From: Donghicola sp041224595
Lineage (GTDB): Bacteria; Pseudomonadota; Alphaproteobacteria; Rhodobacterales; Rhodobacteraceae
Length of the DNA stretch: 64,000 nt
Assembly: GCF_041224595.1 (NCBI RefSeq)
Contig: NZ_JBGFGN010000103.1
Location: forward strand, 1 to 64,000
Direction: 5' to 3'
The position numbers and the translations under genes were made by a program. The first letter of the stretch is position 1; each line of letters opens with the position of its first letter. Positions 54,728-64,000 of this stretch are shown piece by piece. Under the pieces are notes generated by a model that searched no databases, had not been told where the DNA came from, and was given only the letters and a program-made list of their open reading frames with translations.

Positions 54728-56149
54728 TTAGGCAGCAGCTGCCAGCTTCTCGGCTTTTGCGATCACTTCGTCGATGTCGCCAACCATGTAGAAGGCTGCT
54801 TCGGGCAGGTGATCGTATTCGCCAGCAACAACCGCTTTGAACGACGCGATGGTTTTTTCCAGCGGAACCTGAACACCGTCCGAACCGGTGAAGACTTTCG
54901 CAACGTCGAAGGGCTGCGACAGGAAGCGCTGGATCTTACGCGCACGCTGAACGGTCAGCTTATCTTCTTCGCTCAGTTCGTCCATGCCAAGGATGGCGAT
55001 GATGTCCTGCAGCGACTTGTACTTCTGCAGAATACCCTGAACGTCACGAGCAACCTGATAGTGCTCTTCACCAACGATACCCGGATCGAGGATACGCGAC
55101 GACGAGTCCAGCGGGTCAACCGCGGGGTAGATGCCGAGTTCCGAAATCGCACGCGACAGAACGGTTGTTGCGTCGAGGTGTGCGAAGGTAGTCGCGGGTG
55201 CGGGGTCGGTAAGGTCGTCCGCGGGAACGTAAACGGCCTGGATCGAGGTGATCGAACCCTGCTTGGTCGAGGTGATGCGTTCCTGCATGGCGCCCATGTC
55301 GGTCGCCAGGGTCGGCTGGTAGCCCACCGCCGAAGGAATACGACCGAGCAGAGCCGAAACTTCCGAACCCGCCTGAGTGAAGCGGAAGATGTTGTCGACG
55401 AAGAACAGAACGTCAGTACCGGACTGGTCACGGAACTGTTCTGCCAGAGTCAGACCGGTCAGAGCAACACGTGCACGTGCTCCCGGAGGTTCGTTCATCT
55501 GGCCGTAAACCAGAGCAACCTGCGATTCCGACAGGTTGTCGGGCTTAATAACGTTCGATTCGATCATCTCGTGGTACAGGTCGTTGCCCTCACGAGTACG
55601 CTCGCCAACACCTGCGAACACCGAGAAGCCCGAGTGCACTTTTGCGATGTTGTTGATGAGTTCCATGATCAGAACGGTTTTGCCCACGCCGGCGCCGCCG
55701 AACAGACCAATCTTACCACCCTTGGAGTAGGGCGCCAGAAGGTCGATCACCTTGATGCCGGTCACCAGAATTTCCGAAGCAGTCGACTGCTCGATGAATT
55801 CGGGTGCAGGCTGGTGGATCGCACGGGTTTCGGTCGCGGCCAGTTCACCTTTTTCGTCGATGGGCTCGCCCACGACGTTGATGATGCGGCCCAGAGTTGC
55901 GTTGCCTACGGGCACCGAGATGGGCTGGCCAAGGTCAGTCACTGCCTGACCACGAACCAGACCTTCGCTGCCGTCCATCGCGATAGTACGCACGGTGTTT
56001 TCACCGAGGTGCTGCGCAACTTCCAGGATCAGACGCTTACCATTGTTGTCAGTCTCGAGCGCGTTCAGAATTGCCGGAAGGGCATCCTCAAACTGCACGT
56101 CAACGACAGCGCCGATGACCTGCGTAATTTTGCCGACTGCGTTTGCCAT
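54728..56149 (-). CDS. atpD: ATP synthase F1 beta subunit
   Basis: This 473-aa catalytic subunit has the P-loop GGAGVGKT near residues 151-158, GERTREGNDLYHEMIES near 183-199, with the catalytic Glu, and the ATP synthase signature PAVDPLDSSSR near 345-355. It is full length and highly conserved. It is the fourth gene of the F1 operon, 21 bp after atpG. Confidence 0.99.
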   Translation of the reverse strand: MANAVGKITQVIGAVVDVQFEDALPAILNALETDNNGKRLILEVAQHLGENTVRTIAMDGSEGLVRGQAVTDLGQPISVPVGNATLGRIINVVGEPIDEKGELAATETRAIHQPAPEFIEQSTASEILVTGIKVIDLLAPYSKGGKIGLFGGAGVGKTVLIMELINNIAKVHSGFSVFAGVGERTREGNDLYHEMIESNVIKPDNLSESQVALVYGQMNEPPGARARVALTGLTLAEQFRDQSGTDVLFFVDNIFRFTQAGSEVSALLGRIPSAVGYQPTLATDMGAMQERITSTKQGSITSIQAVYVPADDLTDPAPATTFAHLDATTVLSRAISELGIYPAVDPLDSSSRILDPGIVGEEHYQVARDVQGILQKYKSLQDIIAILGMDELSEEDKLTVQRARKIQRFLSQPFDVAKVFTGSDGVQVPLEKTIASFKAVVAGEYDHLPEAAFYMVGDIDEVIAKAEKLAAAA

Positions 56150-56170
56150 GTCGTTGTTTCTCCGATTTCC

Positions 56171-57043
56171 TTAGAGCGCCTCAGCGCCCGAGATAATTTC
56201 GATCAGCTCGTTCGTAATGACGGCCTGACGCGAGCGGTTAAATTCGATGGTCAGCTGGTCAATCATGTCGCCCGCGTTGCGGGTCGCGTTGTCCATTGCC
56301 GACATACGAGCGCCTTGCTCCGATGCACCGTTTTCCAGCAGAGCAGCAAAGATCTGGGTCGCGACGCCGCGCGGCAGCAGGTCAGCCAGAATGGCCTCTT
56401 CGCTGGGCTCGTAGTCATAGAGCGGACCGGTTTCCTCGGCAGTCGCTTCGAACTGCGCGGGGATGATCTGTTGTGCGGTCGGGATCTGCGAGATCACCGA
56501 CTGGAATTGGGCGTAGAAGATGGTCGCTACGTCGAATTCACCAGCATCGAAACGCGCCAGCACGTCCTTTGCGATCGTCTGTGCGTTGTCATAACCGATA
56601 CGCTTCACCTCGGAGAGGTCCACGTGGCCGATCATGAGATCACCCAGATCACGCTTGAGCTGTTCGCGGCCTTTTTTGCCGACAGTCAGGATCTTGACCG
56701 TTTTGCCAGCTGCTTTCAGTTCCGCTGCCTTTTGACGGGCCAGTTTCACGATCGAGCTGTTGAAGCCGCCGCAAAGACCACGTTCCGCGGTCATCACGAT
56801 AAGAAGTTGTACTTGGTCCGACCCGGTCCCCGCCAGAAGGCGGGGTGCCGTGTCAGAACCACCAACCGATGCTGCAAGGCTTGCCATGACAGCATTGAAA
56901 CGCTCCGAGTAGGGGCGTGCTGCCTCGGCTGCATCCTGTGCCCGCCGCAGTTTTGCGGCGGCCACCATTTGCATGGCCTTGGTGATCTTGCGCGTGGATT
57001 TCACGCTCTCGATCCGGTTTTTGAGGTCCTTAAGGCTTGGCAT
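56171..57043 (-). CDS. atpG: ATP synthase F1 gamma subunit
   Basis: This 290-aa rotor shaft has the N-terminal helix LKDLKNRIESVKSTRKITKAM at residues 4-24, the conserved TAERGLCGGFNSS near 84-96 and the C-terminal signature ATRNAGDMIDQLTIEFNRSRQ near 250-270. It is complete. It lies 18 bp after atpA. Confidence 0.98.
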   Translation of the reverse strand: MPSLKDLKNRIESVKSTRKITKAMQMVAAAKLRRAQDAAEAARPYSERFNAVMASLAASVGGSDTAPRLLAGTGSDQVQLLIVMTAERGLCGGFNSSIVKLARQKAAELKAAGKTVKILTVGKKGREQLKRDLGDLMIGHVDLSEVKRIGYDNAQTIAKDVLARFDAGEFDVATIFYAQFQSVISQIPTAQQIIPAQFEATAEETGPLYDYEPSEEAILADLLPRGVATQIFAALLENGASEQGARMSAMDNATRNAGDMIDQLTIEFNRSRQAVITNELIEIISGAEAL

Positions 57044-57061
57044 AATCCAGTCCTTTCGGGC

Positions 57062-58600
57062 TTATGCGAAGGTCTTGGCGTATTCGTCGAGAACCGCTTT
57101 GATCTTGTCCGCTGCATCACCTTTGATCTTGGGATCTTCGTTGGTGATCCAGTCCAGAAGGTCTTTCTTCTGGGTGCGCAGGAACTTCAGCAGGCCAGCT
57201 TCGTAGCGGCCAACGTCTTTTACTGCGACGGTGTCCAGGTAACCCTGAGTACCGGCAAAGATCACGCAGACGATTTCAGCGTTGGTCAGCGGTGCGTACT
57301 GAGGCTGTTTCATCAGCTCGGTCAGACGCGCACCACGGTTCAGCAGCTTCTGGGTTGCGGCGTCGAGGTCCGAGCCGAACTGAGCAAATGCAGCCATTTC
57401 GCGGTACTGAGCCAGTTCCAGCTTAACCGGACCTGCAACAGTTTTCATTGCGTTGGTCTGAGCCGACGAACCCACACGCGAAACCGACAGACCGGTGTTC
57501 ACCGCAGGACGGATGCCCTGGTAGAACAGGTCAGTTTCGAGGAAGATCTGACCGTCAGTGATCGAGATCACGTTGGTCGGAATAAACGCCGAAACGTCGC
57601 CGCCCTGAGTTTCGATGATCGGCAGCGCGGTCAGCGAGCCTGCGCCGTGATCGTCACCCATCTTCGCCGAACGCTCGAGCAGACGCGAGTGTAGGTAGAA
57701 AACGTCGCCGGGGTACGCTTCACGTCCCGGGGGACGGCGCAGCAGCAGCGACATCTGACGGTACGACACAGCCTGCTTGGACAGGTCATCGTAGATGATC
57801 AGGGCGTGCTTGCCGTTGTCACGGAAGTACTCAGCCATTGCGGTCGCGGCGTAGGGCGCCAGGAACTGCATGGGTGCGGGGTCCGAAGCGGTAGCCGCAA
57901 CGACGATCGAGTATTCAATCGCGCCGGTTTCTTCGAGCTTCTTCACAAGCTGAGCAACGGTCGAACGCTTCTGGCCAACCGCAACGTAGATGCAGTACAG
58001 CTTCTTGCTTTCGTCGCCGCCAGCAGCGTCGTTGTAGGACTTCTGGTTCAGGATCGCGTCCAGAGCAACGGCAGTTTTACCGGTCTGACGGTCGCCAATG
58101 ATCAGCTCGCGCTGGCCACGGCCGATCGGGATCATCGCGTCGACGGCTTTGAGGCCGGTCGCCATGGGCTCGTGAACCGATTTACGGGGAATAATGCCCG
58201 GTGCTTTGGAGTCAGCAACGCGGCGCTCCGAGAATACAACGGGGCCTTTGCCGTCCAGCGGGTTACCCAGACCGTCGACAACGCGACCCAGCAGGCCTTC
58301 GCCGGCGGGAACGTCCACGATCGAGTTGGTGCGCTTAACGGTGTCACCTTCTTTAATGTCACGGTCCGAACCAAAGATAACGACACCGACGTTGTCGGTT
58401 TCAAGGTTCAGCGCCATGCCCTGGATGCCACCGGGGAATTCGACCATTTCACCAGCCTGAACGTTGTCCAGACCGTGAACGCGCGCAATACCGTCACCGA
58501 CGGAAAGAACGCGGCCAACCTCGGCCACTTCGGCGTCTTGGCCAAAGTTTTTAATCTGCTCCTTTAGGATCGCAGAAATTTCGGCTGCTTGGATACCCAT
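57062..58600 (-). CDS. atpA: ATP synthase F1 alpha subunit
   Basis: This 512-aa non-catalytic subunit has the P-loop GDRQTGKTAVALD near residues 169-181, the Arg finger region in VGSSAQTNAMK near 372-382, and the signature PAVNTGLSVSRVGS. It is complete. It starts directly next to the atpH stop with no gap. Confidence 0.99.
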   Translation of the reverse strand: MGIQAAEISAILKEQIKNFGQDAEVAEVGRVLSVGDGIARVHGLDNVQAGEMVEFPGGIQGMALNLETDNVGVVIFGSDRDIKEGDTVKRTNSIVDVPAGEGLLGRVVDGLGNPLDGKGPVVFSERRVADSKAPGIIPRKSVHEPMATGLKAVDAMIPIGRGQRELIIGDRQTGKTAVALDAILNQKSYNDAAGGDESKKLYCIYVAVGQKRSTVAQLVKKLEETGAIEYSIVVAATASDPAPMQFLAPYAATAMAEYFRDNGKHALIIYDDLSKQAVSYRQMSLLLRRPPGREAYPGDVFYLHSRLLERSAKMGDDHGAGSLTALPIIETQGGDVSAFIPTNVISITDGQIFLETDLFYQGIRPAVNTGLSVSRVGSSAQTNAMKTVAGPVKLELAQYREMAAFAQFGSDLDAATQKLLNRGARLTELMKQPQYAPLTNAEIVCVIFAGTQGYLDTVAVKDVGRYEAGLLKFLRTQKKDLLDWITNEDPKIKGDAADKIKAVLDEYAKTFA

Positions 58601-59161
58601 TTATCCGACCTCTTTCATTGCATTCTGTAGGGCGTTGAGCTTGGAGCGGATCGAGGTATCGACCATCTTCGAGCCCACCTTAACAACGAGACCACCGATG
58701 AGAGCTTCATCAACGGCGGCTTCAATCTTAACGTCCTTGCCGACACTCTCTTTCAGAGCGGCTGCAAGTTTGTCCTTTTGCGCGTCGGACAGAGCCGTGG
58801 CGCTGACAACCTCAGCGGTGACTTCACCTTTGTAGGCTGCAATTTTCTCGCGCATAGCTGCGATCAGCTGCGGCATGGCGAACAAACGGCGCTTGGAAGC
58901 CATCAGCTCCAGCGTGTTTTTCACGATGCTGCTCACGCCCATTTGAGTTGCAACGGCTGCAATCGCAGCGCCTTGCTCTTCGCGCGTGTAAACGGGGTTG
59001 TTGATCAGTTCACGAAGATCATCGCTACCTGCCAATGCGGCAGCCAGCGCGTCAACGTCCTTCTCAACGGAGTCGAGCGATTTGGTCTCGAGGGCGAGAT
59101 CAAATACGGCAGAGGCATAGCGTTGCGCGATGCCGAAGGAGATCGAAGCTGGTTCGGACAC
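58601..59161 (-). CDS. atpH: ATP synthase F1 delta subunit
   Basis: This 186-aa stator subunit joins F1 to the peripheral stalk. FGIAQRYASAVFDLALETKSLDSV near residues 8-31 and the late LIGGLVVKVGSKMVDTSIRSKLNALQ near 154-179 are the family signature. The GTG at 59161 is chosen because GGAAGG lies six to seven bases before it and the protein then has the usual length. It is the first gene of the operon; F0 genes are elsewhere, as usual in alphaproteobacteria. Confidence 0.96.
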   Translation of the reverse strand: MSEPASISFGIAQRYASAVFDLALETKSLDSVEKDVDALAAALAGSDDLRELINNPVYTREEQGAAIAAVATQMGVSSIVKNTLELMASKRRLFAMPQLIAAMREKIAAYKGEVTAEVVSATALSDAQKDKLAAALKESVGKDVKIEAAVDEALIGGLVVKVGSKMVDTSIRSKLNALQNAMKEVG

Positions 59162-59220
59162 GTCCACCCTTCCGATGTCTTGGCCCCGACCCGTCAAATT
59201 GCCGTATCGGGGGCGTTATT

Positions 59221-59245
59221 GCCCGTAGGTCCTATCCCTACGGGC
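59221..59245 (-). promoter_or_regulatory. Hairpin in the atpH leader
   Basis: GCCCGTAGG/CCTACGGGC forms a perfect 9-bp stem with a 7-nt loop, 60-84 bp upstream of the atpH start. On the minus strand no T-run follows, so it is not a normal terminator. It may affect mRNA stability or the rate of expression, or may belong to the promoter region. Confidence 0.4.
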
Positions 59246-59411
59246 ATCGAAATCGCGCAGGACTTAGCAGAGGGTGACGGACCTCGCAACATTGGATCAC
59301 ACTTTTAAAGTAGTAGATGGCGCTAGCATTTGTTGAGATGGGCAAATTAATCTCGTGCGCCGCTACCTTGTGCCGCATTCGTGACACATTTTGAGGCAAG
59401 CAGCGATTCCC

Positions 59412-60161
59412 TCAGGCGCCGGCGGGTTTCGCCTCGGGCGCAGCCAAACCAGCAAGTACCTTGAGCGGACGCGTCGCAACTGCCGTTCCGCCCCCAGAGG
59501 GTTCCTGTGTGAGTTTCTGCGCCTCTAGCAAAATGACTCCCCCCGGAAGACCGGCACCGGCGGTGCGTGCAACTTTCTCGATCAACGGACCAGAGCGCAG
59601 CCAGAATCGGCGATGGGAGGGCGGCTGGTGCAGTAACGCGCTGGTACGCTTTGGCTGGAATCCGCTGCGCTGAAGCTGCACCTCGAGTTGGCTTGCACTG
59701 AAGGGGCGTCCAAAGCCGAAAGGCGTGGTGTCCCGACGGGACCAGACACCAGCCCTGTTCGGCACAATAAAGATGGCACTTCCGCCCGGACCCAGAACCC
59801 GCGCCGCCTCTTCCAACACCAAATCCGGCTGCTCAGAAGTCTCAAGCCCATGCATGACGATCAGCTTGTCGATATGTCCCGTCTCGATCGGCCAGTTGGC
59901 TTCCTGACAAAGGACAGAGACGTTCGGCATCCCAGCAGGCCATGACATCACCCCTTGGGGGCCCGGCATCAGCGCAGTCACACGGCGCGCCGTCTGCAGA
60001 TAAGGACGCAAAAGGGGAACAGCAAAGCCATATCCCAGAACAGACTGTCCCCGCGCTTCGGGCCAGAGGCGCACGACTTCGTCGCGGATCACGCGCTGCG
60101 CGGCCCGCCCCAAAGCGCTGCGATAGTAGAAATTTCGCAGATCTTGCACATCCAGATGCAT
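59412..60161 (-). CDS. Class I SAM-dependent methyltransferase
   Basis: This 249-aa protein has a degenerate SAM-binding region (VLGYGFAVPLLRPYL near residues 40-54) and the EEAARVLGPGGSAIFIVPNR segment near 117-136 typical of the class I methyltransferase fold after strand 4. The first glycine loop is G-Y-G-F, less usual than G-x-G-x-G. The substrate is unknown. It is divergent from gloB with a 62-bp spacer; this pairing might link it to glyoxalase metabolism, but only by position. Confidence 0.82.
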   Translation of the reverse strand: MHLDVQDLRNFYYRSALGRAAQRVIRDEVVRLWPEARGQSVLGYGFAVPLLRPYLQTARRVTALMPGPQGVMSWPAGMPNVSVLCQEANWPIETGHIDKLIVMHGLETSEQPDLVLEEAARVLGPGGSAIFIVPNRAGVWSRRDTTPFGFGRPFSASQLEVQLQRSGFQPKRTSALLHQPPSHRRFWLRSGPLIEKVARTAGAGLPGGVILLEAQKLTQEPSGGGTAVATRPLKVLAGLAAPEAKPAGA

Positions 60162-60223
60162 TGCGCCTTGGTGCCCCTTCGGTCAGTCTCTTGGGAACAA
60201 TAGCAATAGCGACAGGAAACGCC

Positions 60224-60994
60224 ATGCCCCTCGAGATCATTACAGTTCCCTGCCTTGCGGACAATTACGCATATTTGGCGCACGACCCTGAAACGGGCGA
60301 AACCGCGGTCATCGACATTCCCGACGCCGGCCCCATTCTAAACGCCTTGGATGCCAAGAGCTGGTCGGCCGATATCATTCTTCTGACCCACCATCATCAC
60401 GACCACGTTCAAGGCCTGCCCGACATGCTAGGGCGCTTCCCCCAAGCGCGGGTTGTTGGTGCCGAGGCGGACCAAAACCGTATGCCGCCGCTCGACCTCA
60501 AGGTTAAAGAAGACAGTGTCGTGCAGATTGGTTCGGAAACAGGCCAAGTTCTAGATGTGTCAGGCCACACGGTCGGTCACATCGCCTTTTATTTCCCCGA
60601 GAGCGCAGCGCTCTTTTCCGCCGACAGCCTTATGGCGCTGGGATGTGGCCGCTTGTTCGAAGGCACCCCCGAGATGATGTGGGAAAGCCTGTCCAAAATG
60701 GCCGCCTTGCCCCCCGAAACCTTGGTGTACTCCGGCCATGAATATACCGCATCCAATGCAAAATTCGCTCTGACAGTCGAGCCAGAGAATCCTGATCTGC
60801 AAAACCGCGCCGAAGAAATTACCGAAAAACGCGCCAAGGATGAGCCCACGGTGCCGGCTTCAATCGAAACAGAGCTTAAAACGAATCCGTTTTTGCGGGC
60901 GAGTAACAGTGATGTGAAAGAGTCGCTTGGCATGGTTCATGCAGCAGATTCCTCAGTGTTTGCTCGTATCCGCGCGATGAAAGATGCCTTTTAA
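60224..60994 (+). CDS. gloB: Hydroxyacylglutathione hydrolase (glyoxalase II)
   Basis: This 256-aa metallo-beta-lactamase-fold enzyme hydrolyses S-D-lactoylglutathione. The metal motif THHHHDHVQGLPD near residues 54-66 fits THxHxDH, DVSGHTVGHIAFYFP near 109-123 adds further ligands, and SGHEYTASNAKFAL near 171-184 has the last His and the substrate residues. The C-terminal HAGH domain ends near residue 256. AGGA lies eight bases before the ATG. Confidence 0.96.
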   Translation: MPLEIITVPCLADNYAYLAHDPETGETAVIDIPDAGPILNALDAKSWSADIILLTHHHHDHVQGLPDMLGRFPQARVVGAEADQNRMPPLDLKVKEDSVVQIGSETGQVLDVSGHTVGHIAFYFPESAALFSADSLMALGCGRLFEGTPEMMWESLSKMAALPPETLVYSGHEYTASNAKFALTVEPENPDLQNRAEEITEKRAKDEPTVPASIETELKTNPFLRASNSDVKESLGMVHAADSSVFARIRAMKDAF

Positions 60995-61149
60995 CCCATC
61001 ACAAAGATCATCCGCGTAATCCTATTTGGTCGGATAATTCCAAGTTTTCTCTTGAAGAGCCGCGCGGAACGACCAAACTTTAACTTATGCAGGCCACGGT
61101 TGGTTGGGGCCTCGGGCCCCTCTGACCCCGATCAAGAGGAGCACCCCCA

Positions 61150-63486
<2,337 letters not shown>

Positions 63487-64000
63487 ATGAAACATTTGAT
63501 TGCCCTCGCCATAACGGCGGGGGCTTCTCCGCTTCTGGCGCAGGATATTTCCCTGCAACTTCCCATCGACTGCACTTTAGGAAAAACCTGTTTTATCCAG
63601 CAATACACCGATCGAGATCCCAGCGAAGCCTCGTCTGACTTCACTTGCGGAAGCCTGAGCTACGATGGGCACAAGGGCACAGACTTCGCCCTTCCGACCC
63701 ATCAAGATCGCCGCGCTGGTGTCGCTGTTCTGGCAGCGGCAGATGGTACCGTACGTGGTGTCCGAGATGGGATGCCAGACCTCGGGCTCGACGACACCCC
63801 GCCAGAACAGGTTGAGGGGCGTGACTGCGGCAACGGCGTCGTCATAGATCATGGCGATGGCTGGGAAACCCAGTACTGCCACATGGCCTTGGGGACAGTG
63901 TCGGTAAAAACGGGCGATACCGTCGCAGCAGGGTCACCCTTGGGCCAGGTCGGCTTTAGCGGTCGCACGCAGTTCCCCCACCTGCACCTTTCGGTTCGCC
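63487..64000 (+). CDS. Secreted M23 family metallopeptidase, cut by the window end
   Basis: An ATG directly after the clpA stop opens a frame that runs off the window, with 171 complete codons visible. A signal peptide (MKHLIALAITAGASPLLA then Q) is followed by a LytM-type peptidase domain. The metal ligands HKGTDFA (near residue 62) and HLHLSVR (near the visible end) match the HxxxD and HxH motifs, and HGDGWETQYCHM is the intervening conserved part. It should cut peptide cross-links in the cell wall or act as a LytM regulator. Cysteines at about 29, 35 and 54 suggest disulfides. Confidence 0.88.
   Translation, partial: MKHLIALAITAGASPLLAQDISLQLPIDCTLGKTCFIQQYTDRDPSEASSDFTCGSLSYDGHKGTDFALPTHQDRRAGVAVLAAADGTVRGVRDGMPDLGLDDTPPEQVEGRDCGNGVVIDHGDGWETQYCHMALGTVSVKTGDTVAAGSPLGQVGFSGRTQFPHLHLSVR

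Noticed and set aside
54809..57694. 961-codon open frame on the plus strand
   Set aside because: It is antisense to atpD, atpG and atpA, which are unmistakable. Strong codon bias of highly expressed genes leaves the opposite strand free of stops. The protein has no recognisable domain.

Overview
The window looks like chromosomal DNA of an alphaproteobacterium of the Rhodobacterales (Roseobacter/Rhodobacter group). The reasons are a moderately high GC content, an F1-only ATP synthase operon in the order atpH-A-G-D-C without F0 genes, groESL behind a CIRCE element, a DUF1150 gene paired with a small heat-shock protein, a TIGR01459-type HAD hydrolase, a UbiK-type accessory protein and glcDEF. 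This is a placement from gene content, not from a database search. Genes are densely packed, with many 1-8 bp overlaps.

Layout. 1-540: an insertion-sequence-like end that appears to cut the 3' end of a BrnA-like antitoxin gene. 650-7260: thymidine kinase; a minus-strand run of YbjN protein, proC, csaA-like and 2-hydroxyacid dehydrogenase; ubiK; then lgt-midA-pgeF. 7260-7975: a gene-poor gap that holds a candidate structured small RNA with promoter-like and terminator elements. 7976-15610: Lrp regulator and divergent trxB, DUF1150/Hsp20, DUF465, purEK, orphan phnM, a Nudix protein, and a GNAT/small ORF/EamA set. 15700-17830: groESL with CIRCE and promoter. 17900-24580: TraB-like protein, Mn-type pyrophosphatase, DUF2867, HAD hydrolase, MaoC dehydratase, and ribF-ycgN-threonine aldolase. 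24650-30310: a PfkB sugar/adenosine kinase with nth, an Ada-like methyltransferase, an OmpA lipoprotein, an FMN reductase with an acyl dehydratase, and a formamidase-like hydrolase. 30400-35300: succinate semialdehyde dehydrogenase, a LysR regulator divergent from a quinone oxidoreductase, a second Hsp20 and a secreted trypsin-like protease. 35360-39330: glcDEF glycolate oxidase. 39400-40540: DUF599 protein and a frameshifted secreted protein. 40548-47217: a four-gene minus-strand operon MoxR ATPase - DUF58 - BatA/DUF4159 membrane protein - second large membrane protein. 47300-53850: DUF1285, DUF2798, a hydrolase, polA, a DsbA-fold isomerase and prs. 53841-59161: H-type lectin domain protein and the atpHAGDC operon. 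59412-64000: a methyltransferase, gloB, clpA and the start of a secreted M23 peptidase cut by the window edge.

Most of the window is housekeeping: nucleotide, proline, flavin, glyoxylate and proteostasis functions. A heat-shock set stands out (groESL, two Hsp20 genes with RpoH-like promoters, clpA). The least explained parts are the structured RNA candidate at 7722-7866, the MoxR/DUF58/DUF4159 membrane operon, the insertion-sequence junction at the left edge, the frameshifted gene at 40173-40540, and a short dispersed intergenic motif found four times. No tRNA, rRNA or CRISPR array was seen.
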